Positions 55,368 through 63,900 of a DNA stretch of 64,000 nt are shown in pieces. Both the position numbers and the translations under genes were made by a program. Within the stretch, counting starts at the first letter, position 1, and each line of letters starts with the position of its first letter. Below the pieces are notes generated by a model. It searched no databases, was not told the origin of the DNA, and saw only the letters and a list, made by a program, of their open reading frames with translations. The stretch covers positions 62,001-126,000 of the forward strand of contig JALQPE010002619.1 in NCBI GenBank assembly GCA_030407315.1, written 5' to 3'. Source of the stretch: Asparagopsis taxiformis. Taxonomy: Eukaryota > Rhodophyta > Florideophyceae > Bonnemaisoniales > Bonnemaisoniaceae.

Positions 55368-56582
55368 TCGCGAATCACCCGCTGCATCCGCACTATATCT
55401 GTAACTGAACAAGCTCCTTTTGAATCTTCGATTACATTGGACATACAATCGTACCCAAGAGTCTTCTTCACGATGTGATACCAACCGTCTGTGATGTTGC
55501 CACGTTTCGAGACAAGCAGCCCAAAAACCGCGTTGAAAACTACTATCGCAATAAGAGTGACCAGTAGAGCAAAAATATCAACGAGTGGTCTGATAGCCTA
55601 AATCTCAATGGGACACTCAGTCGTAAGTTGCTGGCGTTCTGGGTCGTATCTCGTCTGCCTTTCATCCACTTTCTCAGTATGGAATATCTCACGTAAGAGC
55701 AGAGACATGAACGAAGCGGCTGGGGATAGATCGCTCGTACACTCTCCCGGTCAGCACACTAGTCGCTCCAGCTATAATTCCATTTCCGATTTGAATACCT
55801 ACTGTGAGTCCGCGTTCGCAAGGTATCCCGAAAAATGCGGAACCTAGAGTTGGTGCATCGAGTAACTGCTCGGACGAAATAGAATTGACGGGAAATGAGT
55901 AGAAAGATCTTCCCTCTCTACTCTTCCATTGGAAATGTGAAAAAAACCCTTGGGAGCTTCCTGGCCCCAAAGTTCCCAGACGAAACTTTCATCCTAACGA
56001 AACTGCACTCTCAGCCGCGTCGATGCTGTTTCATTACCGGGAGATGCAGTTGTTGGGAATGTGCAGTATCTGAATGTAGATGGTGTTTTGCCTAATGAAT
56101 TAACCAGAGGAACAAGAATACAGAAGGGTTGGTTTACCGCCCTCAGGGCGGGCTCACGGTTAATGGCGAAACGAAAATCACCGCATTCACATCCCGAGAG
56201 AATCACCTCCCGCGGAACAGCTGCCGCAATGGAACCGATTGCCAACATCAGAAGATACATCGGAGCAGACGCCAGAGCAAATGTTTGAGATGGACATGCT
56301 GCCCATACTGTTTCCAGTGTTTTACATAGAATGGATATTTCCCTCGAAGTAAGGAAATGATTCGAACGGGATCTTCGCTCCAGCTGAAAATCATGAAGCG
56401 GCGGAAAGTGTCAAATGAGAAATGGGAACATGGTGTTTGCTGCATGAGTTTTAAGATCAGCGACTCGACGTTGCAAAGAATGAGAAGGATGACAATAGAA
56501 GAGGCGAAGATATTGAGGATTTCGTTTTGAAATTGGAAAGAGGTGAATGAGGAGTGACATCTACAGGGTCACTAGTAGGCAT
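55368..56582 (-). pseudogene. Family member C: broken paralogue of gene A
   Basis: A degenerate minus-strand copy closely related to gene A: its DNA can be followed from the ATG equivalent at 56580-56582 to about 55368. Lesions that I see: a deletion of about 7 bp near 56553-56560 that shifts frame just after the start; a stop equivalent near 55597-55599 (CCTAAATCTC on the plus strand), before the third membrane segment; several indels in the loop region around 55690-55990; and loss of the last ~35 codons, where sequence similarity to A stops. Remaining frames still show AIGSIAAAVPREVILSGC and the KSREGRSFYSFP loop. It is divergent from D, repeating the A/B arrangement. Confidence 0.8.
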
Positions 56583-57245
56583 TGTAGAGCGTTTTGGGAA
56601 GGAAGATGCAGCAAAGAGATGGGATAAATGCAATCTAATCTCGATACTACATCAAACATGATCAAATTATGAACGTTGAATATTGCACAGAGAAGTCTGA
56701 AGCTAAGACAAATACAGCTGAAGAGTCCAATATGCTTGAACTTCGACATGGTTTGATCGGTAACGATGCATATTTTCGTTGAGATCAGCAATGCAAATTT
56801 TATGATTCGTCTTCGGGCGTCTCTTTATCCTTTCGCAGAAAAGAATCAAGCAATAGCTGTACTTCTTTTGGATGACGAATGTCGTAGGAAGCTAGCCTCA
56901 GTAGAATAGACATTGAAGAATCCCACTGTACGATTTCATGATCACAAAGTGCTTCAATTGACCAGCAAGGCCCCCATTTCGTCGAGCCTGCTTTCTCAAG
57001 ACTCGGAATTTCGCAGCGAGTAGGTTACAGGGAGATCCTACACGCAATCGGATATTTTCCGTTTCTCTTTGATTCTATGACACATACAATAACCGTTCCT
57101 ACACATACTCCAATACTGGTATCCTTCTTCGCCCGTACATAGCATGCTCTCCTACACGTTTATATGTACCTAACGAGCACAAGCAATACAAAATTGAAAG
57201 GATTCAGAAAGAAAGCATAGAACAACATCACAAACCTTCAACACT
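56583..57245. other. Former divergent promoter region of family pair C/D
   Basis: 663 bp. The last ~50 bp before D match the same place before B; the rest shows no obvious similarity to the A/B spacer. No other gene was recognised. Confidence 0.5.
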
Positions 57246-58298
57246 ATGGTTCTCAGTGATCCTGTAGACGTCACTCCAAACTTCACGTTCACGTCCTTCC
57301 AGTTTCGGAGTGAAGCCCTAAACCTCTTCGTCTCCGCCACACTCATTTCGCTCATCCTCTTCAACCTAACATCAATCGTCTCCAAACTCATCCAACAAAC
57401 CCCTCGTTCTCATTTCTCATTCAACTCCTTCCGCCGCTTCATTATCTATACTAGCTTTTCCGAGCCTTTTCGAGTCGTTTCATGGCTTCGAGGAAGATAT
57501 CCTTTCCATGAAAAGCTCTGGGAACGGCATAAACAGAAAATTAATTTCAAGCTTCTATTGTGGCCCACGATTTCGCGACTAATTCTTCTGGTCGCAACAA
57601 TTGGTTCCATCGGAATAACGTTTCCGCGAGAAAGTGTATTCTCTGGATGTGGTGATGGAGACTATGGTGTCTTTATGAATTCATCACAAGGGCCAAAGCC
57701 TAGTGAGGTAAATAGAAGTGCTTTTTGTGTAGATGTGCCACTTGTGAGTCGGATTGGCTCTGTCACGACTTCTGTAGATTTCTGCAGCGCACTTGAATTC
57801 CTCTCCGTGAATCCAGCTTACGTTTCGCCAACTGTGTTTGTAACAATGAATGCAGTAAGCTTGACTTCTGTGGAATTTTCTAGAATTGGAGAATGTGCAG
57901 GATTTAATTCCATCCTCGCATGGCACGACCCTGTGGGAAGATCTCTATTCACGAATATCGAAAGTCACTTCAGTGCGGACAATCTTCTTCGCACTTTCAG
58001 GAATGGCATTAAACCTCTCAATCCTGATTGCATTCTGGGAGAAGTGGAAGTTATTAAGACCGACATCACAGATACAATTTTTAGATTCAATCGCATTATG
58101 AATAACAGCTTTTTTCAATCTCAAGTTGTTCATCCGATGCTGTCATTCCTCGTATCTTCGATGGATGTCCAGAAAGTCGATGAGCCTAAAGTCCGATTAG
58201 ATTTTTACCATAACTACACCACTACTGGCTGTATGCTTGACGTGTTAGTGAACACTCAATTCGTCAACATTCTGCCTCTGAGCGTTATTCTCGCTGCT
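57246..58298 (+). pseudogene. Family member D, 5' part, interrupted by a retrotransposon
   Basis: Intact frame from the ATG at 57246 for 351 codons, reading as B: membrane segments near residues 23-46 and 103-126, then the large loop. The first ~540 bp are nearly identical to B; the loop from residue ~182 on is quite different (for example SALEFLSVNPAYVSP against SIRSISGRNPSINRQ), though flanking motifs are kept (WHD-x-x-GRSLFTN-x-ESHFSAD). The frame is cut at 58298 in the third membrane segment (PLSVILAA) by the LTR. Translation would run 9 codons into the LTR and stop at 58326-58328, giving a 360-residue protein that lacks the last membrane segment and the tail. The remainder of D resumes at 63625. 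Confidence 0.88.
58294..58298. repeat. Target site duplication, left copy (CTGCT)
   Basis: CTGCT directly before the left LTR, repeated directly after the right LTR at 63625-63629. Removing the element and one copy rejoins the D reading frame in register with gene B. Confidence 0.95.
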
Positions 58299-58883
58299 TG
58301 TCGCTGGATGTCTTTTTTGATAGTTTAAGTACTTAACTTGTCTCGTTAATTCAGGGTGGGGGCACCCGGGGTATTCGTCAACAAAGTATTGCGCTTCCTG
58401 TTGTTATTTCAGGACGGGTGTCCGGGGTAATCAGCCAGGTTGCAATCCACTTCCAGTTATTTCAGGGCGTCGAGCCCGGAGTAATCAGCGAAGTGAATAT
58501 TCCAGTCTCCAGTTATTTCAGGGCTAATAGCCCGGAGTAATCAGCGAGGTGGTGAGCCAATCCTCAGTTATTTCAGGGCTAAGAGCCCGGGGTAATCAGC
58601 AGGTTGGTTGGTGTAACGGGGTTACTGATGCGTATGCAATCGGGTGGTTTGTTGTTGGTTAATTGTTCATTTTGTTGATTCTCCCTAGCTCTAGCAATCT
58701 GTTCTCTAGATTAAATACACGAATTACTGGACCGTTCGGCCTTGATGCGGGCGCTGATCCTTTCCAGATCGGAGGGTTTCCCGATCTCGGGTAATCGACT
58801 GTCTTCGGTGTATAATTGTCTCGCAAAGACAATACTGTCTCCCTAATTGTACGGTGGTTCGGGTGCAATTTTGATCCACGACA
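58299..58883 (-). repeat. Left LTR (3' LTR of the element)
   Basis: 585 bp, identical base for base to 63040-63624 on reading. It carries the five spaced hairpins described separately, and further stem-loops such as ATTGTCT/AGACAAT at 58815-58833. A purine-rich tract on the element strand (AGAGAAAAAA, 58900-58891) sits just outside it, the likely plus-strand primer. Confidence 0.95.
58345..58600. repeat. Five spaced hairpin repeats inside the LTR
   Basis: Five imperfect ~34-bp units (58345-58379, 58403-58435, 58456-58490, 58512-58546, 58567-58600) at 53-58 bp spacing, of the form GTTATTTCA-stem-loop-stem-CGGRGTAATCAGC. The stems are GGGTG/CACCC, GGAC/GTCC, GGGC/GCCC, GGGCTA/TAGCCC and GGGCT/AGCCC. 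The changes are compensatory. The same array is at 63086-63341 in the other LTR. Confidence 0.9.
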
Positions 58884-58910
58884 CTAGAAGTTTTTTCTCT
58901 ATTGAAGTAT

Positions 58911-59092
58911 TCATTGATGTACTTCAGCCCAGCCAGTAATCTTCAAATCCATTCTGTTAGTCCGCATTAGCTTAAGTAATGGGTGATCGTCCTTAGGTAT
59001 TGTTTGCTTGGTTAACGCATCGGCTGGGTTTTCCGTCCCTGGTATCCATCCAATCTTCCTGATTTCGCCTTTTATATGCGATTGTTTCCATC
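58911..59092 (-). pseudogene. RNase H C-terminal remnant of the element
   Basis: Directly after the polyprotein stop, in another frame, the minus strand reads the typical end of a copia RNase H (WIPGTENPADALTK), then about 30 more codons and a stop at 58911-58913. Everything between reverse transcriptase motif A and this remnant is missing. The deletion junction is near 59085-59095. Confidence 0.85.
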
Positions 59093-62000
59093 TTCATAGT
59101 GCCGGTATAAGATGCATTTGTCAACCGTGCAGGATGTCATTTTAAGCTCATTGACATGGTGATCACGATATGTGATGAACCAATAAAGGCCTGATTCCGG
59201 AATGCCGTAGAGAGGTTTCACGGCTAATAAGACTTGGTCATACGGAAGTCTCATTTCCTTCGGTGGCTGTAGATAGACCTTTCGTAATAGGGTATCCTTG
59301 CTCTGAGTATAGGCTTGTGTTATATCGCGTGTGAAGGGGGTCATGTCAGGATACATGGCACCTATACAGAGGCATAAACGCTGGCCAAATCGCGATATTG
59401 TCGGAGCTTTTGTGGGTGTCTCCCTGCTTTGGTAGTCCTTATAGTTCTGTGCCACCAAACGTGATTTTTCCACAATTGAACCATCGTCACTTTTCTTGGT
59501 TGTGTCTACCCATCGGGTACCATATACTCTTGTTCCTTTCGGGACCGTATCACGAGGGACGATCTTGAATACTCCTGCAGCTGTTAGTCCGTCTATTTCT
59601 TTCTGGCGGGATAATTTGAACTTGGAGGTGCAGTCGGATGGTGTTGGTGTGATGTATGATGCAGATGAGTGTGGTGGATCGTTGAATATGCAACACAACT
59701 CTGCAGTTGTCGGTGTATCGGTGTCAACAGGGTCCATGGGTGGCTCGGCATGGTCGTTGATAGTTGACTTATCCGGTTTAACAACGTGAGATCTGAAAAT
59801 CTTTCTTCCACGAGGCATTTGGACAACTACTGTTTCGCCGTCCTTGTGTACAAACTTGTATGGTCCTTCCCATTCGCCTGTCTTTTGCCTGAATACGCGC
59901 ACAGGTGCTCCGAAGGTGAGCCGATCGAGTTCCTCGCTTTCTTTCCCGTATGGGCCGCGGTATTTCATCGCAAATGTGACCCTTCGCTTTGCTTGTTCAC
60001 GCTGAACCTCATCCATTGCTGCGTCAATTGCCTTAGCTCGCGCGATCTGTAGTGGAGCAGGTGCTTTTCGGGCTGGTTTCGGAATTGCTCCAAATACACA
60101 TAATATGGGGCACAAGCCTTCTGGCCCGACGGTACTATTGACACAATGTGTCGCCATTTTCAGCACATCGTTGTCGGTGTCAGAGGGTAAATCCAATTTT
60201 AGCTTGTTGAACGCCTTTCGAAGTGGTGCATGGTATCGCTCGACGTGAGACATTGAAGCAGGATTCTCGATGGGGCTGTAGATGAGTTGTATACCATCCG
60301 CTTCTGCATTTCCCTTGAATTCCTGGGAAGTTAACTGAGTTCCTTGATCAAGCCGGAGATGATCCGGGGGCCCCATGTAGACATTTGTCCACCTGTAAAG
60401 AAATGTCTTCCATACAGTTTTGGAAGATATGTCGCGTAGAAATGATGCCGCTGTGAAATGTGTAGCCTCGTCCACTGCGTGCAGCACTGGTTTCCTGTTC
60501 AAATACATGATGTCCAGAGCAACAATGCTGTTAAATTGGCCATCTTCGGTACCCACTGTTAACTTGAATCGCTTTGGCTTTGTAGCCAGCTTTGTGCATA
60601 TTCGGCACCGATCTACCAGCTGTTGGATCGCGTTTTGTACGTCTGGCTTGCATTCCTCAGGTCGCGCTCGTTTAAGGAGGTTGTAAAGTGCTCTGACGGA
60701 GGGGTGTCCGAAAGAACGGTGTAGTTTTCTGAGCTCCTCGCCAGTAAACATTGCAACATCTGACGACCATCTGTAAACAAGAAGATCGTTTTCTACAGAT
60801 AATGGTTTCTCCTTTCCATTGAAGTGTAAGCAATCTCGTTGAACGCTGAGATCGATTCCGGTGTTCTTGAGATCCTTCCTGCTCAGTAATGATTTGCAGT
60901 CTTCGCGTAGGATATGAAAATTGATATCGCAGATGAGACCAAACTCTGGGAATGGTACGGGGATTGACGCAATCCCGATGGAGGTATGACGGCTTCCGAG
61001 ACCGTAAATATTTCTCCCCTGTGGCCTGATGTCCGCGATAAGTCCAAACTCTCTGCAATAAGCACGATACTGCTGAATGCACATTAAGCTTAAACGATTT
61101 GCTCCGGTGTCGATAATTATGCCGTTGAACTCGGACTGTCGCTCGTTGTCGCGTATCGCCGTATTCATTTTCTGCATATTTTTGGCCTGTTCGGTAAAGA
61201 ATCCACACGAGTGTAAGAAGACCTTATTTGAAAGCTCAGTTTCCAGATTTGAATTGAGATCGGATATCTCAACTACTGTCAGTCCGGAATTGAAATGTGC
61301 ACTGTCTCCGTCGCTTTCGTTTTCTGTTGTCTCATCGCTGCTATCCTCGATGAAATAAGTGTTGTATACGTCATCGACCGATACAAATGCGTTTTGCGAT
61401 CGCATCTGCTTGAGTGCGTTGTCGACTTCCGATCGTGGGTGGAACTTGTTCGCGAAATGGTCTTTCCCGCAAACCCAACATCCCTTAACTTTCGAAAAGT
61501 TTGACGTCTTTTTTCTCCGCATTCCATTGCCTCTTCGCTTACCGCTTCCAACGCGTCGTTCCGCATCGCCTTTATATCGCTGTGTAATTCCGAAAAACGC
61601 TTCCCCGCTCTCCCCGCCATGTACCCTTCCTGCTGAACCAGGCTCGCTCGATAGAAGTGATGCAATTTTCTGGTTCGCATCATGTGCAGTAGAAGGCATC
61701 TGCATTTTTAGAGCTCGCTTGACTTCATCCAAGTCAACTGCCGCTACCAATTGGTCGCGTAGGAAGATGTCATCCCGGTATTTGACATCCAACTGGCGCT
61801 GCACCATTGTCAGTCGTGTTGACATATCACGAAAGACTTCTAACTGTGATTTGTCAGGGCCTTTCCTGAACCACGATGTCAGTCTCGTGTCGTGCCATTC
61901 TTGAAGCAATCTTGATCGCTGTTCCTCTGATGTGAACCACGATAGAAGTAAGTTAATCGCATCTTGATATTTCTTCGTCTTCCCGTTGACATGTGCACTA

Positions 62001-62911
62001 TAATACGAGAGTGCAGGTCCATCCAACATGATCGGAATTCCGTTGAGTTTTTCTTCTTCTGATACGTTACTCATCCCTGCAGATAGTTCAAAGACCTCGA
62101 TGACACTCGTCAGATCTTCGTCCCACATTCCGCTGTATTTCGGTCTAGATCCAAACGCTTTGATCAGTCCTTGCAGACCTAGTGATGATCTCCGGGTGCT
62201 GTCAATTGGGCCAATCGTTTTTCCACCGGTCGTATCATGGTAGTTGCACGTTTCTTCTTTTCTTTCGCTCTTCTCATTTTCATTGTCCGAGAGAATATGT
62301 GATGTATCGGAAATCGCCTGATTGATCTGCTGCGGTTTGTTCATATTGGCTTCCACGATATTCGAGATCGAATTTGCCTTCTCAGCTGCTTCAACAGGGA
62401 TCTCAGCCGCTTCCAGGGTGGTATCTCTACCGGCTTCGGATTCTTCTTCATCTTTCTTAATCTTTGGGCATTCTTCACTCTTCCAGCAGTTTATCAATGC
62501 TTTCCTCTTCGAGTAACCTCGCTTGCGGTACACTTCCACTCCTTCTCTAATGAGTGTTTCGCGTATTTTGCTTGCTTGGTCTGAGGTAAGTTGGTTGAGG
62601 GTTGGGATAGAGAATTCACAGGTAAAATCATTCCACACTGATTCCGCAGATTGATTCGGGACCTTAATGTATACTCCGCACCAGTTGTCGACGTACTCTT
62701 CCAACTTTCCAAAGAATTTATCCCATTCTTCGTTGCTGGCTCCGTCCTTAGGAGTTTTCGGATCTGTGGTTTCGTAGTCGTATTCTACAGGACTCTCAAA
62801 CTCGGTGTCAGAACGTTCTCTGGAGTTATGGCCGGGGCCGTTGCCGCTGGGTTCTGTCAGTCCTCCTATGGTAACGTTGACGTTCGCAGGGTTTACGCCG
62901 TTGTCACTCAT
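59072..62911 (-). CDS. Copia Gag-Pol polyprotein, truncated in reverse transcriptase
   Basis: A frame of 1279 residues from the ATG 62909-62911 (MSDNGVNPANVNVTIGG). Using positions from two codons upstream: Gag about 1-450; a zinc knuckle variant near 480-493 (CWVCGKDHFANKFH: Cys, Cys, His, then His where a Cys is normal); protease IIDTGANRLSL near 601-611; integrase zinc domain (HRSFGH ... CRIC) near 733-774; integrase core D802, D857 and E893, the last two with D35E spacing; and reverse transcriptase from about 1104, with the first catalytic Asp in FTRDITQAYTQS. The frame ends before the YVDD-type motif. Upstream domains look intact, so Gag and integrase could still be made. Confidence 0.93.
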   Translation of the reverse strand: MSDNGVNPANVNVTIGGLTEPSGNGPGHNSRERSDTEFESPVEYDYETTDPKTPKDGASNEEWDKFFGKLEEYVDNWCGVYIKVPNQSAESVWNDFTCEFSIPTLNQLTSDQASKIRETLIREGVEVYRKRGYSKRKALINCWKSEECPKIKKDEEESEAGRDTTLEAAEIPVEAAEKANSISNIVEANMNKPQQINQAISDTSHILSDNENEKSERKEETCNYHDTTGGKTIGPIDSTRRSSLGLQGLIKAFGSRPKYSGMWDEDLTSVIEVFELSAGMSNVSEEEKLNGIPIMLDGPALSYYSAHVNGKTKKYQDAINLLLSWFTSEEQRSRLLQEWHDTRLTSWFRKGPDKSQLEVFRDMSTRLTMVQRQLDVKYRDDIFLRDQLVAAVDLDEVKRALKMQMPSTAHDANQKIASLLSSEPGSAGRVHGGESGEAFFGITQRYKGDAERRVGSGKRRGNGMRRKKTSNFSKVKGCWVCGKDHFANKFHPRSEVDNALKQMRSQNAFVSVDDVYNTYFIEDSSDETTENESDGDSAHFNSGLTVVEISDLNSNLETELSNKVFLHSCGFFTEQAKNMQKMNTAIRDNERQSEFNGIIIDTGANRLSLMCIQQYRAYCREFGLIADIRPQGRNIYGLGSRHTSIGIASIPVPFPEFGLICDINFHILREDCKSLLSRKDLKNTGIDLSVQRDCLHFNGKEKPLSVENDLLVYRWSSDVAMFTGEELRKLHRSFGHPSVRALYNLLKRARPEECKPDVQNAIQQLVDRCRICTKLATKPKRFKLTVGTEDGQFNSIVALDIMYLNRKPVLHAVDEATHFTAASFLRDISSKTVWKTFLYRWTNVYMGPPDHLRLDQGTQLTSQEFKGNAEADGIQLIYSPIENPASMSHVERYHAPLRKAFNKLKLDLPSDTDNDVLKMATHCVNSTVGPEGLCPILCVFGAIPKPARKAPAPLQIARAKAIDAAMDEVQREQAKRRVTFAMKYRGPYGKESEELDRLTFGAPVRVFRQKTGEWEGPYKFVHKDGETVVVQMPRGRKIFRSHVVKPDKSTINDHAEPPMDPVDTDTPTTAELCCIFNDPPHSSASYITPTPSDCTSKFKLSRQKEIDGLTAAGVFKIVPRDTVPKGTRVYGTRWVDTTKKSDDGSIVEKSRLVAQNYKDYQSRETPTKAPTISRFGQRLCLCIGAMYPDMTPFTRDITQAYTQSKDTLLRKVYLQPPKEMRLPYDQVLLAVKPLYGIPESGLYWFITYRDHHVNELKMTSCTVDKCILYRHYEDGNNRI

Positions 62912-63039
62912 GGTCAATTCGCTCGGTTATACTTATAGGAATGTTTCCTTCAAGTATTAGACTCGCCTTTCGGAGAGCTTTTGCAGCCTTCCTTTCAAGT
63001 CAGAGTCAAAAAAAAACAATCCTGTCAAAGTTATATAAC
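62912..63039 (-). other. Element 5' leader; no standard tRNA primer site
   Basis: 128 bp between the 5' LTR and the polyprotein start. The sequence abutting the LTR on the element strand starts GTTATATAAC (63039-63030), a perfect palindrome, instead of the TGG expected when a tRNA 3' end primes. Initiation from an internal tRNA fragment, as in Drosophila copia, or self-priming are possible. Confidence 0.5.
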
Positions 63040-63624
63040 TGTCGCTGGATGTCTTTTTTGATAGTTTAAGTACTTAACTTGTCTCGTTAATTCAGGGTGG
63101 GGGCACCCGGGGTATTCGTCAACAAAGTATTGCGCTTCCTGTTGTTATTTCAGGACGGGTGTCCGGGGTAATCAGCCAGGTTGCAATCCACTTCCAGTTA
63201 TTTCAGGGCGTCGAGCCCGGAGTAATCAGCGAAGTGAATATTCCAGTCTCCAGTTATTTCAGGGCTAATAGCCCGGAGTAATCAGCGAGGTGGTGAGCCA
63301 ATCCTCAGTTATTTCAGGGCTAAGAGCCCGGGGTAATCAGCAGGTTGGTTGGTGTAACGGGGTTACTGATGCGTATGCAATCGGGTGGTTTGTTGTTGGT
63401 TAATTGTTCATTTTGTTGATTCTCCCTAGCTCTAGCAATCTGTTCTCTAGATTAAATACACGAATTACTGGACCGTTCGGCCTTGATGCGGGCGCTGATC
63501 CTTTCCAGATCGGAGGGTTTCCCGATCTCGGGTAATCGACTGTCTTCGGTGTATAATTGTCTCGCAAAGACAATACTGTCTCCCTAATTGTACGGTGGTT
63601 CGGGTGCAATTTTGATCCACGACA
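63040..63624 (-). repeat. Right LTR (5' LTR of the element)
   Basis: 585 bp, identical to the left LTR at 58299-58883, with TG...CA ends. It should hold the element promoter, reading leftwards. Confidence 0.95.
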
Positions 63625-63900
63625 CTGCTGTAGTCGCGGTAAACATTGTAGCCAGTTTAGTTGCACTGAGATGTGGCAATATTGTCGACTGTTCATACCA
63701 CATGGTTAAGGAGGTTCTAGGGCACGACTTTACATCAAATATATTGCAGGAATCTGAGGGGCCATTTTCTGGCGAAAAAGAAATTACTATCCAAAGGGTA
63801 AAGCGTGGGAATGGACATGTTGGTTGGTGTTTCATCACAGACAGGTGATGAAGCTGTGGAAGACTTCGAGAATTGCGTTGAAGAGGACAGGGGCAGTTGA
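63625..63900 (+). pseudogene. Family member D, 3' part after the retrotransposon
   Basis: Begins with the right target duplication CTGCT (63625-63629) and continues the third membrane segment (AVVAVNIVASLVALR), then the conserved tail RCGNIVDCSYHMVKEVLGHD and EGPFSGEKEITIQRV. Relative to B there is a 3-bp deletion near 63810 and a 4-bp insertion (TTGG) near 63821-63828 that shifts the frame, so the present frame ends at 63848. In the other frame the family tail (GDEAVEDFENCV) can still be read to a stop at 63898-63900. The insertion and this frameshift are separate lesions. Confidence 0.85.

Larger units (their letters stand above)
58299..63624 (-). mobile_element. Ty1/copia LTR retrotransposon inserted in gene D, internally deleted
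   Basis: A 5326-bp element on the minus strand with two identical 585-bp LTRs, TG...CA ends (TGTCG/CGACA inverted repeats) and a 5-bp target duplication. One long frame encodes Gag, protease, integrase and the first part of reverse transcriptase in the copia order (PR-IN-RT). The end of reverse transcriptase and most of RNase H are deleted, and the final RNase H remnant follows in another frame. Identical LTRs indicate a recent insertion. Because the element lacks the reverse transcriptase active-site motif, it should not transpose on its own; either the deletion came after insertion or a helper acted in trans. Confidence 0.95.

Noticed and set aside
58345..58600. Spaced palindromic repeats that look like a short CRISPR array
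   Set aside because: The units are imperfect, the stems vary, the same array occurs in both LTRs of a retrotransposon, there are no cas genes, and the genome is eukaryotic.
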